DNA of 36,289 nucleotides from Candidatus Pseudoscillospira falkowii (GTDB lineage Bacteria > Bacillota > Clostridia > Oscillospirales > Oscillospiraceae): the NCBI GenBank assembly GCA_904374485.1, contig CAJFFX010000013.1:1-36289 (forward strand), written 5' to 3'. The translations under genes and the position numbers were made by a program. This document shows, piece after piece, positions 1-6,227 of the stretch. Below the pieces are notes generated by a model. That model had not been told where the DNA came from. It saw only the letters and a list, made by a program, of their open reading frames with translations, and searched no databases. Position 1 is the first letter of the stretch; every line of letters begins with the position of its first letter.

Positions 1-118
1 GGCTCTTTGGTGACTTTCTGGCCGGCCAGAAAGTTACCCGGGGTCCGGGGCCGGGGAGGCCCCGGAGGTGGCAAGTCTGCAAAAGATTTGCGCCCCGGGC
101 CCGCAGGGCCCGACAACC
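1..118 (+). repeat. Dispersed modular repeat, copy 1 (left-truncated by window start)
   Basis: The first ~118 bases match 4441-4556 and, inverted, the segment ending at 36225. The copy opens with a near-perfect 30-base inverted repeat at 9-38 (one mismatch). It continues through the GC-rich block around GGGGTCCGGGGCCGGGGAGG and ends in the small palindrome GGGCCCGCAGGGCCC. The 5' part seen in the other copies (a variable stem with an AATCGGAA loop) would lie before base 1. No convincing protein is encoded. Confidence 0.85.
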
Positions 119-151
119 GCCTATCCGCGCAGCACAAAAAATAAAAATTCC

Positions 152-210
152 GTTGCACGCCCCCGTGCAACAAACCCGTTGCCCTACACCTATAGTGTAG
201 GGCAAATTTT
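152..210 (+). promoter_or_regulatory. Two tandem leader hairpins upstream of the orphan gene
   Basis: GTTGCACG (152-159) pairs with CGTGCAAC (164-171) around a CCCC loop. TTGCCCTACAC (179-189) pairs with GTGTAGGGCAA (195-205) around CTATA and is followed by ATTTTT. The second hairpin looks like an intrinsic terminator or attenuator just before the ribosome binding site of the gene at 249. It may end a transcript from the left or regulate this gene. No clear promoter is visible between the hairpins and the gene. Confidence 0.55.
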
Positions 211-248
211 TCAGCCTTACAAAATCTTTTTGCAAGGAGTTTTGACTT

Positions 249-776
249 TTGACGAAAACAACGAATTATCAGTTGAACCAATGGGAGCCCACCGACCGGG
301 TCTTAAGAGAGGACTTCAATGCGGATAACCGAAAGATTGATGCGGCATTAAATCAGCTAAAAAAACAGCACAGTCTGGAACTTCTCTACACTTATACGGC
401 AGAAAGCAGCGCTGAAAGCATTGTATGCCCTGTAAATATTAATTGGAACGACTGGAAAACCGTTCACGTTCAATGCAATGCCCTCACCAACGAAGACCGC
501 ACAGAGGTTTTTGTTTCTTTAGGCAACGCAACGATTATGAAGGCCTGGGGAAATCTTAAAAATGCACAGCGCCCCTATCTCGGATACGCAATCCTGTTCT
601 CCTGGAACAATGCCCGACGTAATATTTCATGCTTTTATACCAATGGCTACACCGGCACAAACTGGCTGACAGAAAGCCTCCGTTATTTTGATACCGAGCA
701 GCAGCAGTTTGAATTATCCGTTTACAGCGGCAAATTGCTGGCAGGCACAACTTTAACTGTTTGGGGCGAGCGCTGA
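249..776 (+). CDS. Orphan phage-tail-like protein, 175 aa
   Basis: The first ~35 residues (NYQLNQWEPTDRVLREDF followed by N-x-D-N-x-x-I-D-x-A-L) are a recurring N-terminal module of phage tail-fibre or baseplate-associated proteins in Firmicutes. The rest is rich in beta-strand-forming stretches and aromatic residues, compatible with a small receptor-binding or jelly-roll domain. That part is inference. The start is TTG with AAGGAG about ten bases upstream. Base composition is visibly more AT-rich than the housekeeping genes of the window. No other phage gene is nearby, so it is a solitary cargo or relic gene lying between a repeat and the S-layer gene. The function in this context is unknown. 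Confidence 0.65.
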   Translation: MTKTTNYQLNQWEPTDRVLREDFNADNRKIDAALNQLKKQHSLELLYTYTAESSAESIVCPVNINWNDWKTVHVQCNALTNEDRTEVFVSLGNATIMKAWGNLKNAQRPYLGYAILFSWNNARRNISCFYTNGYTGTNWLTESLRYFDTEQQQFELSVYSGKLLAGTTLTVWGER

Positions 777-790
777 CCCCACGGCGAAAA

Positions 791-829
791 AGATCCCCGC
801 TCCAGTTGGAGCGGGGATCTTTTGTCTTG
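791..829. terminator. Bidirectional intrinsic terminator
   Basis: A perfect 13-bp stem, 791-803 paired with 808-820 around AGTT, is followed by TTTTGTCTT on + and preceded by AAAA, which gives a U-run on the minus strand. It serves the rightward gene ending at 776 and the leftward S-layer gene ending at 864. Confidence 0.9.
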
Positions 830-863
830 CAGTGTACGGCAATGCGCTGTACTTTTGGTGGGA

Positions 864-3599
864 TTAGCCGCCGACAATCGTGTTGGTCGTCAGGGTTTCG
901 CCGCCAATTTCAACAGTAACCTGATAGCTTACAGTGTTTGCAGAATTCGTTGCAATCACTTCGGTATAGGTCCAGCTGTTACCAGAACCCGTGGTCTTAC
1001 CACCGGTCAGATCGGTCGTCATGGTAACGGAACCGCTCATCTTCACCGTACCCTTAACATCCTCAGCAGCATCCTTGTTGCTGGTAACGGTGAGGGTAAC
1101 AGTACCATTGCTCTTAGTCAGCTTGGCAGTATAGGTATTGCTGGTACTCTGGCCGGGATCCTCTGCATTCTTTTCATAAGACTGAATGAACACATAGGTC
1201 AGTTCGCCATCGTCCACCACATAGTAGGCGCGGTCGTCCTCATCGGTGGCAATGCTGGAAACAGCACCTTCGGTGATCACACCTTCGCTGTCAATGTAGA
1301 AGACCTTGCAGTCCTTGGCAGCGGTGAAATACTTGATGCTGCTACCTGTGCCGAAGCCCAGCGTATTGTCGCCAGACACCTTCACAGTACCCTTCATATT
1401 GTCAGTATAAGGATTGGTGCTGCTGACGGTATTGTATGCAACCAGGCCGGTGATGATATCATCGCTGGTGGTCACATTGCTGAACAGAGCGTTGTTCACA
1501 CCACTATCCAATTTACCATTGGTCATAACACTAGTGACATTCGTGTTAGCATCCACATTCACAGTGGTGATCTGGCCGTTGACCACTGCGTTGTAGGTGT
1601 AGTACACATCGTTATCAGAGTTGGTGATCTTGCCGGAGATGGACTTGCCTGCCAGGAAGGTCACATCCTTGGAAGAGGTGGACACACTCTTAGCAGTGGT
1701 AGCATCAATATACATCATGGTCACGATGGAACCGGACTTGATGTAATAATGCGCGGTAACGGTCTTTCCCGTATCAGCAGTGATAGAGGGCACGTTTGCA
1801 ATGCCGGTATATGCCTTGTAAATTGCATTGTTCTGGTTGTCCACAGTCTTCACCATAAACACGGTGTTGCTGTTGGCGTACAAAGTCTTAGCACTTCCGT
1901 CATTATACGTAATTGCCGCAGTGCCTCTGGTCAGCTTAAAGTTGTCAGAAGCGTTGATATCCTCTGTTGTGCTCACCGCACGCAGGACATACTCCTTGTT
2001 GTCATTCACCTTGTAGGTAACGATATCACCCTTCAAGCTGTAATCCTTGTTGGTATTGACAATCTTGGTCGTACCATCCGCAAAAATCAGCTTTGCTTTG
2101 GATTCCTGGAAAGTGCCGGAATTCTGGACATCTTCCACATATGCATAGTCGCTGGAAACGAACTCCTGCTCATCCACATAGATGGCATAGCCATAGGCAT
2201 CCAGATAAACCACATACTCATTCTTGGTAGAGGGATCGTTGCTGGAAATATTCTTGGAATAATCATACTTGGTGCCACCCACGGTGACGTTCTTGCCGGC
2301 AGTATAGCTGCTGACCTCGCCAGTGACGGACTCAGCAACTACTACGCTCTGCACTTCGCCGTTGGCATAGGTATACAAAACATAAGCATCGTCATTGAAA
2401 GATGCGTTGGTTTCATAATTCACATTGCCGGAAACGCCAGTGGGCTTTACAGAGGTAGGAGCAATCACAACATAAGCATCCTTGGAGCTGGTGGCAGCCA
2501 CGGTGCGGTTGATCTGGCCCACATAGGTGTTGGTTTCAACCAGGGTAACATTGTTGTCATCGTCCACATAAGCCTCGGTCAGAACACCGTTGCCGGTGCC
2601 GATCTTGGCGCTGTTGCCCTTGAACAGGACCAGAGTGGTGTTCTTCTGATCTGCGCCATCCTTGTAGATGGTGGGAACGGTGCGCTCACTCAGGCCCAGG
2701 TCGGCATAAATGTCGCCCAGCTTCACGTCTGCGGTGTAGGTAGCGTCTGCCTTTTCTGCATAGTTGCCGATCTCGGTGGTCTTAACCTTCCACTGCGTAG
2801 AAGGACGACCGAAATCATCCGTCGTTTCAACCTTCTTCAGGTCTTCGCAATACTTCTCGGCAAACTGCAGGCCGTTGGCCTTCATGTTGTTGTTATAATT
2901 GCCCTGTGCCACAGTTGCGGCCTTGGAAGCACCAATGATCACAACGCTGCCATCGGGCATCTTGAACTCAGTACCGCGGTTCTCATAATCCACAACGTTT
3001 GCCTGCATGGTGTTGAACGCCATCTGCGCAGCCTGCTCACGGGTCAGGTCGTTGGACAGGTTGATATCCTTCATGCCGGTGTCCAGAGCTGCATCGCCCA
3101 GCGCCAGCTTGGAAACATTGATGGCCCAGCTCTCGCCGGTGAACTGCTCGATCTTGGGATCATAGCCCAGAGCAACCAGCAGCATCTTTGCAAATGCAAC
3201 GCCGGTCAGCTTGCCAGTGGGGTCGAACTTGCCCTTGCCCACGCCGGACAGGATGCCCTCGTTGGTGCAGTAGGCGATGGCGCCTGCGCTCCAGCGGGAA
3301 GCGGACACATCGCTGTAAGGAGCGATGGTGGTGGTCAGCTTGTCAGCTGCATCCTTGCCCATAATCATGTAAGTGATGATCTTGGCAGCCTGCTCACGGG
3401 TCAGGGTGCCATCAGGATTGAAGCTGCCGCCCATGCCGTCGAACACGCCGGTAGCGGTCATAACGTCAACAGCTTCTTTGTAAGTAACTTTTCCGTAATC
3501 AGAATAGTCACTTGCGTCCGCGGCGAAGGCAGCGGTCATCAGGCTGAGAGCCATGGCCAGTGCCAGCACCAAAGACAGAACCTTTTTCAGATTCTTCAT
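864..3599 (-). CDS. S-layer homology (SLH) domain surface protein, 911 aa
   Basis: An exported cell-surface protein, probably anchored to secondary cell-wall polymers through SLH domains. The start ATG is at 3599, behind AAGGAGG. It begins a signal peptide (MKNLKKVLSLVLALAMALS, cleavage near AAFA-AD). Three SLH-type repeats follow at about residues 30-85, 93-145 and 150-200, with the motifs LTREQAAKI, DVSASRWSAGAIAYC and LTREQAAQMAF. The remaining ~700 residues are Thr/Ser/Asn-rich and strand-forming, with no cysteine-rich or enzymatic motif that I recognise, as expected for an S-layer or adhesin-like protein. Codon use is less GC-rich than its neighbours, typical of a highly expressed surface protein. 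It has its own promoter with a ~230-base structured leader and ends at a shared terminator. It could be the major S-layer protein or one of several SLH paralogs. Confidence 0.9.
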   Translation of the reverse strand: MKNLKKVLSLVLALAMALSLMTAAFAADASDYSDYGKVTYKEAVDVMTATGVFDGMGGSFNPDGTLTREQAAKIITYMIMGKDAADKLTTTIAPYSDVSASRWSAGAIAYCTNEGILSGVGKGKFDPTGKLTGVAFAKMLLVALGYDPKIEQFTGESWAINVSKLALGDAALDTGMKDINLSNDLTREQAAQMAFNTMQANVVDYENRGTEFKMPDGSVVIIGASKAATVAQGNYNNNMKANGLQFAEKYCEDLKKVETTDDFGRPSTQWKVKTTEIGNYAEKADATYTADVKLGDIYADLGLSERTVPTIYKDGADQKNTTLVLFKGNSAKIGTGNGVLTEAYVDDDNNVTLVETNTYVGQINRTVAATSSKDAYVVIAPTSVKPTGVSGNVNYETNASFNDDAYVLYTYANGEVQSVVVAESVTGEVSSYTAGKNVTVGGTKYDYSKNISSNDPSTKNEYVVYLDAYGYAIYVDEQEFVSSDYAYVEDVQNSGTFQESKAKLIFADGTTKIVNTNKDYSLKGDIVTYKVNDNKEYVLRAVSTTEDINASDNFKLTRGTAAITYNDGSAKTLYANSNTVFMVKTVDNQNNAIYKAYTGIANVPSITADTGKTVTAHYYIKSGSIVTMMYIDATTAKSVSTSSKDVTFLAGKSISGKITNSDNDVYYTYNAVVNGQITTVNVDANTNVTSVMTNGKLDSGVNNALFSNVTTSDDIITGLVAYNTVSSTNPYTDNMKGTVKVSGDNTLGFGTGSSIKYFTAAKDCKVFYIDSEGVITEGAVSSIATDEDDRAYYVVDDGELTYVFIQSYEKNAEDPGQSTSNTYTAKLTKSNGTVTLTVTSNKDAAEDVKGTVKMSGSVTMTTDLTGGKTTGSGNSWTYTEVIATNSANTVSYQVTVEIGGETLTTNTIVGG

Positions 3600-3743
3600 G
3601 GATTTTCCTCCTTTTTCCTCGTTTGACACCGAAAAGTTCTTCTATTCGCTTGATTTGCGAAAAATCAATCACTTTTTCACAAATATCACAGCCGCATAGC
3701 TCCCCTTATTCGGTGCAAACAAAAAATATTTTCAAGATTCGGA

Positions 3744-3814
3744 GGTACCCGGCGTTTTCTAGCACACATACCGTGGCTAGCCGTTCCCGTATCTGTGCTG
3801 GGTACGCCTAGCCC
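3744..3814 (-). promoter_or_regulatory. Structured 5' leader of the SLH gene, with mutually exclusive pairings
   Basis: In + coordinates, 3761-3771 pairs with 3789-3799 (11 bp, one mismatch), closed by GTACCC (3745-3750) with GGGTAC (3800-3805). Competing pairs exist: GGCGT (3751-3755) with ACGCC (3804-3808), and GGCTAG (3775-3780) with CTAGCC (3808-3813). On the minus-strand RNA it lies near the 5' end of a leader of about 230 bases. It matches no riboswitch consensus that I can recognise. Confidence 0.5.
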
Positions 3815-3833
3815 CTCGTCCTCTTGTGATGCT

Positions 3834-3862
3834 ACTTTATCACGCCGCCCTTCCTTCGTCAA
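3834..3862 (-). promoter_or_regulatory. Sigma-A promoter of the SLH gene
   Basis: On the minus strand: -35 TTGACG (3857-3862), a 17-bp spacer, and -10 TAAAGT (3834-3839). The predicted start near 3827 gives a 5' UTR of about 230 nt. Confidence 0.75.
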
Positions 3863-3878
3863 CGGCTTTTGGCCTTTT

Positions 3879-3895
3879 GTAACACAACCGTAACA
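3879..3895 (-). promoter_or_regulatory. Direct repeat TGTTAC-N5-TGTTAC upstream of the SLH promoter
   Basis: Two identical hexamers with an 11-bp period sit 16 bp upstream of the -35 element on the same strand. This spacing and layout is typical of OmpR/PhoB-family response-regulator boxes. The regulator itself is not in the window. Confidence 0.45.
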
Positions 3896-3929
3896 TAGCC
3901 CCCAGCGGAATGGAAGCCCAGGAAGCCCT

Positions 3930-4345
3930 TGCCGCTGCCCGCCGCCGCCCCGCCGCCCCCCCGGGGGGGCGGCACCTCTTCACTATTCACTCTTCACTCT
4001 TACCTTTTTCGCCAGCAAGGCATAGACTTGCTATCTTGTCCGTCATGCACCCCCCTCCTCTTCTTCTCCGTGCGGAGAAGAAGAGGAGCGCCGTGCACGG
4101 TGTAGGAGAAGAAGAGGCTTTGGTGCAAACCAAGCCCGTGCCGCGCTTCTATTAGATGCACTTCTGCAAGGTGGCAAGTATGGCAGAAGTCTGGCGCAAA
4201 CCAGAATGCCCCGCCCTTCTCTTTCCGCTGCCGCTCCCCTGGTGCGCACTGTACCCTTGGCTCCCCCTGCGGGGGAGCTGGCACGGCGTAGCCGTGACTG
4301 AGGGGGCGAGCACCGGGCCTGCGTCCTGCGCCCCGGGGGGCTGGA
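3930..4345. repeat. Non-coding array of repeat hairpins
   Basis: This stretch has no gene-like ORF and is packed with inverted repeats. There is a C7/G7-type GC stem at about 3954-3973. A perfect 15-bp stem pairs 4055-4069 with 4074-4088 around GTGC. Small hairpins occur around TTTGGTGCAAACCAAG (near 4120-4135) and TCTGGCGCAAACCAGA (near 4191-4206). CTTCTGC pairs with GCAGAAG near 4162-4188. A double-hairpin unit at 4261-4310 combines CTCCCCC-TGC-GGGGGAG with CACGGC-GTA-GCCGTG and ACTGAGGG. The last is a familiar extragenic palindrome type in Faecalibacterium-like genomes. Translated ORFs here are side effects of the repeats. Confidence 0.7.
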
Positions 4346-4346
4346 T

Positions 4347-4577
4347 CCAAGGCGGGGGCCGAAGCCCCCGGCCTTGGCCGTTTTAAGGGGATGAGATTCT
4401 TAAGGGAAGGGGGAAATCGGAATCCCCCTTCCCTTAAGCGGCTCTTTGGTGACTTTCTGGCCGCACAGAAAGTCACCCGGGGTCCGGGGCCGGGGAGGCC
4501 CCGGGGGTGGCAGGTTTGCAGAAAGCCAGCCCCCGGGCCCGCAGGGCCCGATAAAAGAGCCCCGGCGGCGGCATCCG
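4347..4577 (+). repeat. Dispersed modular repeat, copy 2 (complete)
   Basis: Modules in order are as follows. A GC hairpin lies at 4347-4377. A perfect 15-bp stem pairs 4400-4414 with 4423-4437 around the loop AATCGGAA (4415-4422). The GGTGACTTTCTG / CAGAAAGTCACC inverted repeat spans 4448-4477. A GC-rich block follows, then GGGCCCGCAGGGCCC, and it ends near AAAGAGCCCCGGCGGCGGC. It shares order and sequence with copy 1 (1-118) and inverted copy 3 (36085-36289). The stem bases of the AATCGGAA module differ from copy 3 while the loop is identical. Confidence 0.9.
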
Positions 4578-4595
4578 CCAGCCTCCCTGTTTCTC

Positions 4596-4624
4596 TTGAC
4601 ACCGCCCTGCCGGCGGCTTATAAT
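4596..4624 (+). promoter_or_regulatory. Consensus sigma-A promoter of ncRNA copy A
   Basis: -35 TTGACA (4596-4601), a 17-bp spacer, and -10 TATAAT (4619-4624): a full consensus match. The predicted start is near 4631. Confidence 0.9.
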
Positions 4625-4630
4625 AAACAT

Positions 4631-4858
4631 AGAAAAAGGGCGCTGCGACAAGCGGTTGGCCCTAAGTGTTAATTAGTATCTCGCATAATGCCAGAAACCG
4701 TCACTTGGCCGAGTGGCGGTTTCTACTTTTTACGACGATCGACACGGTATACCGTCCGATGTGAAACGTAATACGTAGCACAGCCGATCACCCCCTTCCG
4801 GGTGGTGTGGCCAACCGCCTGCCGTTGTTGCAGCGCCATCGTCAGATTACCACATTTT
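4631..4858 (+). ncRNA. Structured non-coding RNA, tandem copy A (possibly raiA-motif family)
   Basis: A transcript of about 200-230 nt is predicted, with its 5' and 3' ends paired. GGCGCTGCGACAA (4639-4651) pairs with TTGTTGCAGCGCC (4825-4837), and GCGGTTGGCC (4652-4661) pairs with GGCCAACCGC (4809-4818), leaving a CTGCCG bulge. Inside are a 13-bp hairpin (4693-4705 with 4712-4724), a GATCG/CGATC helix (4737-4741 with 4785-4789) and a short hairpin around CCCTTCCGGG. A U-run lies at 4854-4858. There is no ORF with a ribosome binding site. Size, end pairing and host clade are compatible with the raiA-motif RNA described in Clostridia. I cannot confirm the family by eye. The multibranched shape argues against 6S RNA. 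Confidence 0.75.
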
Positions 4859-4886
4859 TCGACGCCGTGCAATACCGGCCAACCTC

Positions 4887-4915
4887 TTGACACTGCCGTG
4901 CCGTTATCCTATAAT
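4887..4915 (+). promoter_or_regulatory. Consensus sigma-A promoter of ncRNA copy B
   Basis: -35 TTGACA (4887-4892), a 17-bp spacer, and -10 TATAAT (4910-4915). It is the same architecture as the copy A promoter although the spacer sequence differs. The predicted start is near 4922. Confidence 0.9.
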
Positions 4916-4921
4916 AAAAAC

Positions 4922-5147
4922 AGAAAAGGGCGCTGCGACAAGCGGTTGGCCCGGGATGTTAACTAAATTTCTAGGCTATGCCCAGAAACCGTCACCTGCC
5001 GGGGTGGCGGTTTCTGCGTTTTATTACAATCGTGACCGTATACGATCCAATATGTAATGTTATACGCATCGGTCTCACCTCCCTTCCGGGTGGTGTGGCC
5101 AACCGCCTGCCGTTGTTGCAGCGCCACTGCCAGATTACCACATTTTT
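4922..5147 (+). ncRNA. Structured non-coding RNA, tandem copy B (possibly raiA-motif family)
   Basis: This is a paralog of the preceding RNA with the same fold. Closing helices are 4929-4941 with 5113-5125 and 4942-4951 with 5097-5106, with the same CTGCCG bulge. The internal 13-bp hairpin is 4984-4996 with 5003-5015. The inner helix is GACCG (5034-5038) with CGGTC (5070-5074). Compared with copy A, two helices change by compensation: ACT/AGT becomes ACC/GGT, and GATCG/CGATC becomes GACCG/CGGTC. The closing helices and the 3' flank (AGATTACCACATTTTTCGAC) are nearly invariant, while the central region diverges strongly. The transcript may end at the U-run (5143-5147) or at the terminator at 5168-5198. 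Confidence 0.75.
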
Positions 5148-5167
5148 CGACGCCGCGCAATACCGGC

Positions 5168-5198
5168 CGCCGCGCGATGGCGCGGCGTTTTTTCTTTT
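5168..5198 (+). terminator. Intrinsic terminator of the tandem ncRNA locus
   Basis: CGCCGCGC (5168-5175) pairs with GCGCGGCG (5180-5187) around GATG, followed by TTTTTTCTTTT. Copy A has no equivalent hairpin of its own, so A may be processed or read through into B. Confidence 0.9.
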
Positions 5199-5430
5199 GT
5201 TTCTCTGGTTTGCCGCCGTGGGAGCGGGGCGTTTTGCCCCGCCGCGGAAAGGCGCCGCTTCCCGCAGGCCCTCGCCCTCCGCGTCCCGCGGCGGCCGAAA
5301 AAGAAGGATCACCCTCACCTATCCCCCGCAAAGCAGGAAAATCGCACGAAACCGTACAACTTTGGGGAGAAAATGGGAAGAAATATCCTGTATCACAGCA
5401 GACGCAGCGCGTTTTTCCGGAAAACGCAGA
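5199..5430. other. Intergenic stretch with nothing recognised
   Basis: GC-rich sequence between the ncRNA terminator and the next terminator. Open frames here lack codon bias and run through the terminator at 5431. I see no supported gene, promoter or repeat. Confidence 0.4.
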
Positions 5431-5465
5431 AAATCGCCGGGCAGGCCTGCCCGGCGATTTTTATT
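5431..5465. terminator. Perfect palindromic terminator
   Basis: A 30-bp perfect palindrome (5431-5460; half AAATCGCCGGGCAGG) is followed by TTATTT. It lies just beyond the 3' end of the leftward gene at 5499 and can act in both directions. Confidence 0.8.
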
Positions 5466-5498
5466 TGCCCTGTGCGCGATGGGGTCCGGCGTGTTCTC

Positions 5499-6128
5499 TC
5501 AATACACCACATCCTCATTCCCCGGGGCGAAGGCGCGGTCGGCGGCGCGGCAGATGAGGTCGGTGCAGCCGTCCACGCCGAAGCGGGCGGTGTTGAGCGT
5601 CATGTCGTAATTCTCCGCCGCGCCCCAGACGCGGTCGGTATAGCGCCGGCAGTGGGCGGCGCGCTGGCGGTTGATGCGCTTGATCTCGTTTTCGGCCTTG
5701 TCGGCGCTCACGCCGTAGTAAGTGGTGACCCGATGCCGGGCGTCCTCGGGGGTGGAGCGGATGAACACGTGCAGGCAGGTATCCAGATCCCGCAGCACAT
5801 AGTCCGCGCAGCGGCCCACGATGACGCAGTTTTCCTTGGCGGCCACATCCTGGATCACCTTGCACTGGGCCACGAAGACCATGTCCGTGGGGGGCAGGGT
5901 GTCCTTGGAATAGGAGAAGCCCTGGCTGGCCAGATTGGCGAAAAAGCCAAAGGTGGCGCGCTGTTCGTTGGCGCGGATGAAATCCGGCGAAAAGCCGCAC
6001 TCCTTGGCGGCCAGCTCGATCAGTTCCCTGTCATAAAACGCGTAGCCCAGCTTGGCGGCCACTTCCCGGCCGATCAGCCGCCCGCCGCTGCCATAGGTCC
6101 GCGCGATGGTGATGACGTTGTTACTCAT
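5499..6128 (-). CDS. Cytidylate kinase-like family protein, 209 aa
   Basis: A small P-loop nucleotide-kinase-like protein of the AAK/CMK-like family common in Clostridia. The N-terminus reads ITIARTYGSGGRLIGREVA, a variant Walker A loop (YGSGGR-x-IG) as seen in this family rather than in classical Cmk (GPSGAGKGT). The lid region near residues 130-165 contains the basic stretches RHRV and KRINRQRAAHCRRYTD, and DMTLNTARFG lies near the C-terminus. The substrate is unknown. The start at 6128 is chosen for the GGAGGTGTCC ribosome binding site; a longer upstream open frame has no family similarity. It is transcribed divergently from mnmA. Its true activity should not be assumed to be CMP phosphorylation. 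Confidence 0.85.
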   Translation of the reverse strand: MSNNVITIARTYGSGGRLIGREVAAKLGYAFYDRELIELAAKECGFSPDFIRANEQRATFGFFANLASQGFSYSKDTLPPTDMVFVAQCKVIQDVAAKENCVIVGRCADYVLRDLDTCLHVFIRSTPEDARHRVTTYYGVSADKAENEIKRINRQRAAHCRRYTDRVWGAAENYDMTLNTARFGVDGCTDLICRAADRAFAPGNEDVVY

Positions 6129-6165
6129 AAAGGACACCTCCGTCTGTTCAAGGTTGGTAAAATGA

Positions 6166-6197
6166 TTATACCACAAACCGCAGCGATATGATATAAT
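6166..6197. promoter_or_regulatory. Divergent -10 elements between the kinase-like gene and mnmA
   Basis: The minus strand has TATAAT (6166-6171) preceded by TGG (extended -10) for the kinase-like gene. The + strand has TATAAT (6192-6197) for mnmA. Neither has a good -35 at 17 bp, so these are weak or extended -10 promoters. Confidence 0.55.
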
Positions 6198-6227
6198 TTT
6201 TTCACGCGAAAAAAACGAGGTGATCAC

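Noticed and set aside
822-3626. 934-aa open frame antisense to the SLH gene
   Set aside because: It has no ribosome binding site and a low-complexity, His/Ile/Val-rich composition. The opposite strand encodes clear signal peptide and SLH domains.
4391-4672. 93-aa and neighbouring ORFs over repeat copy 2
   Set aside because: The translated sequence (for example LFGDFLAAQKVTRGPGP) is a by-product of the repeat, seen in each copy and in several frames. No coding signature.
4631-5147. 6S RNA as identity of the tandem RNA
   Set aside because: 6S RNA is a single long hairpin with a central bubble. This RNA has closed ends with several internal branches.
3930-5200. CRISPR array
   Set aside because: Repeats are unrelated hairpins or two ~290-bp units, with no regular short direct repeats and spacers, and no cas genes.
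5373-6191. 272-aa rightward frame across the kinase-like gene
   Set aside because: It crosses a perfect terminator palindrome and is antisense to a conserved protein.
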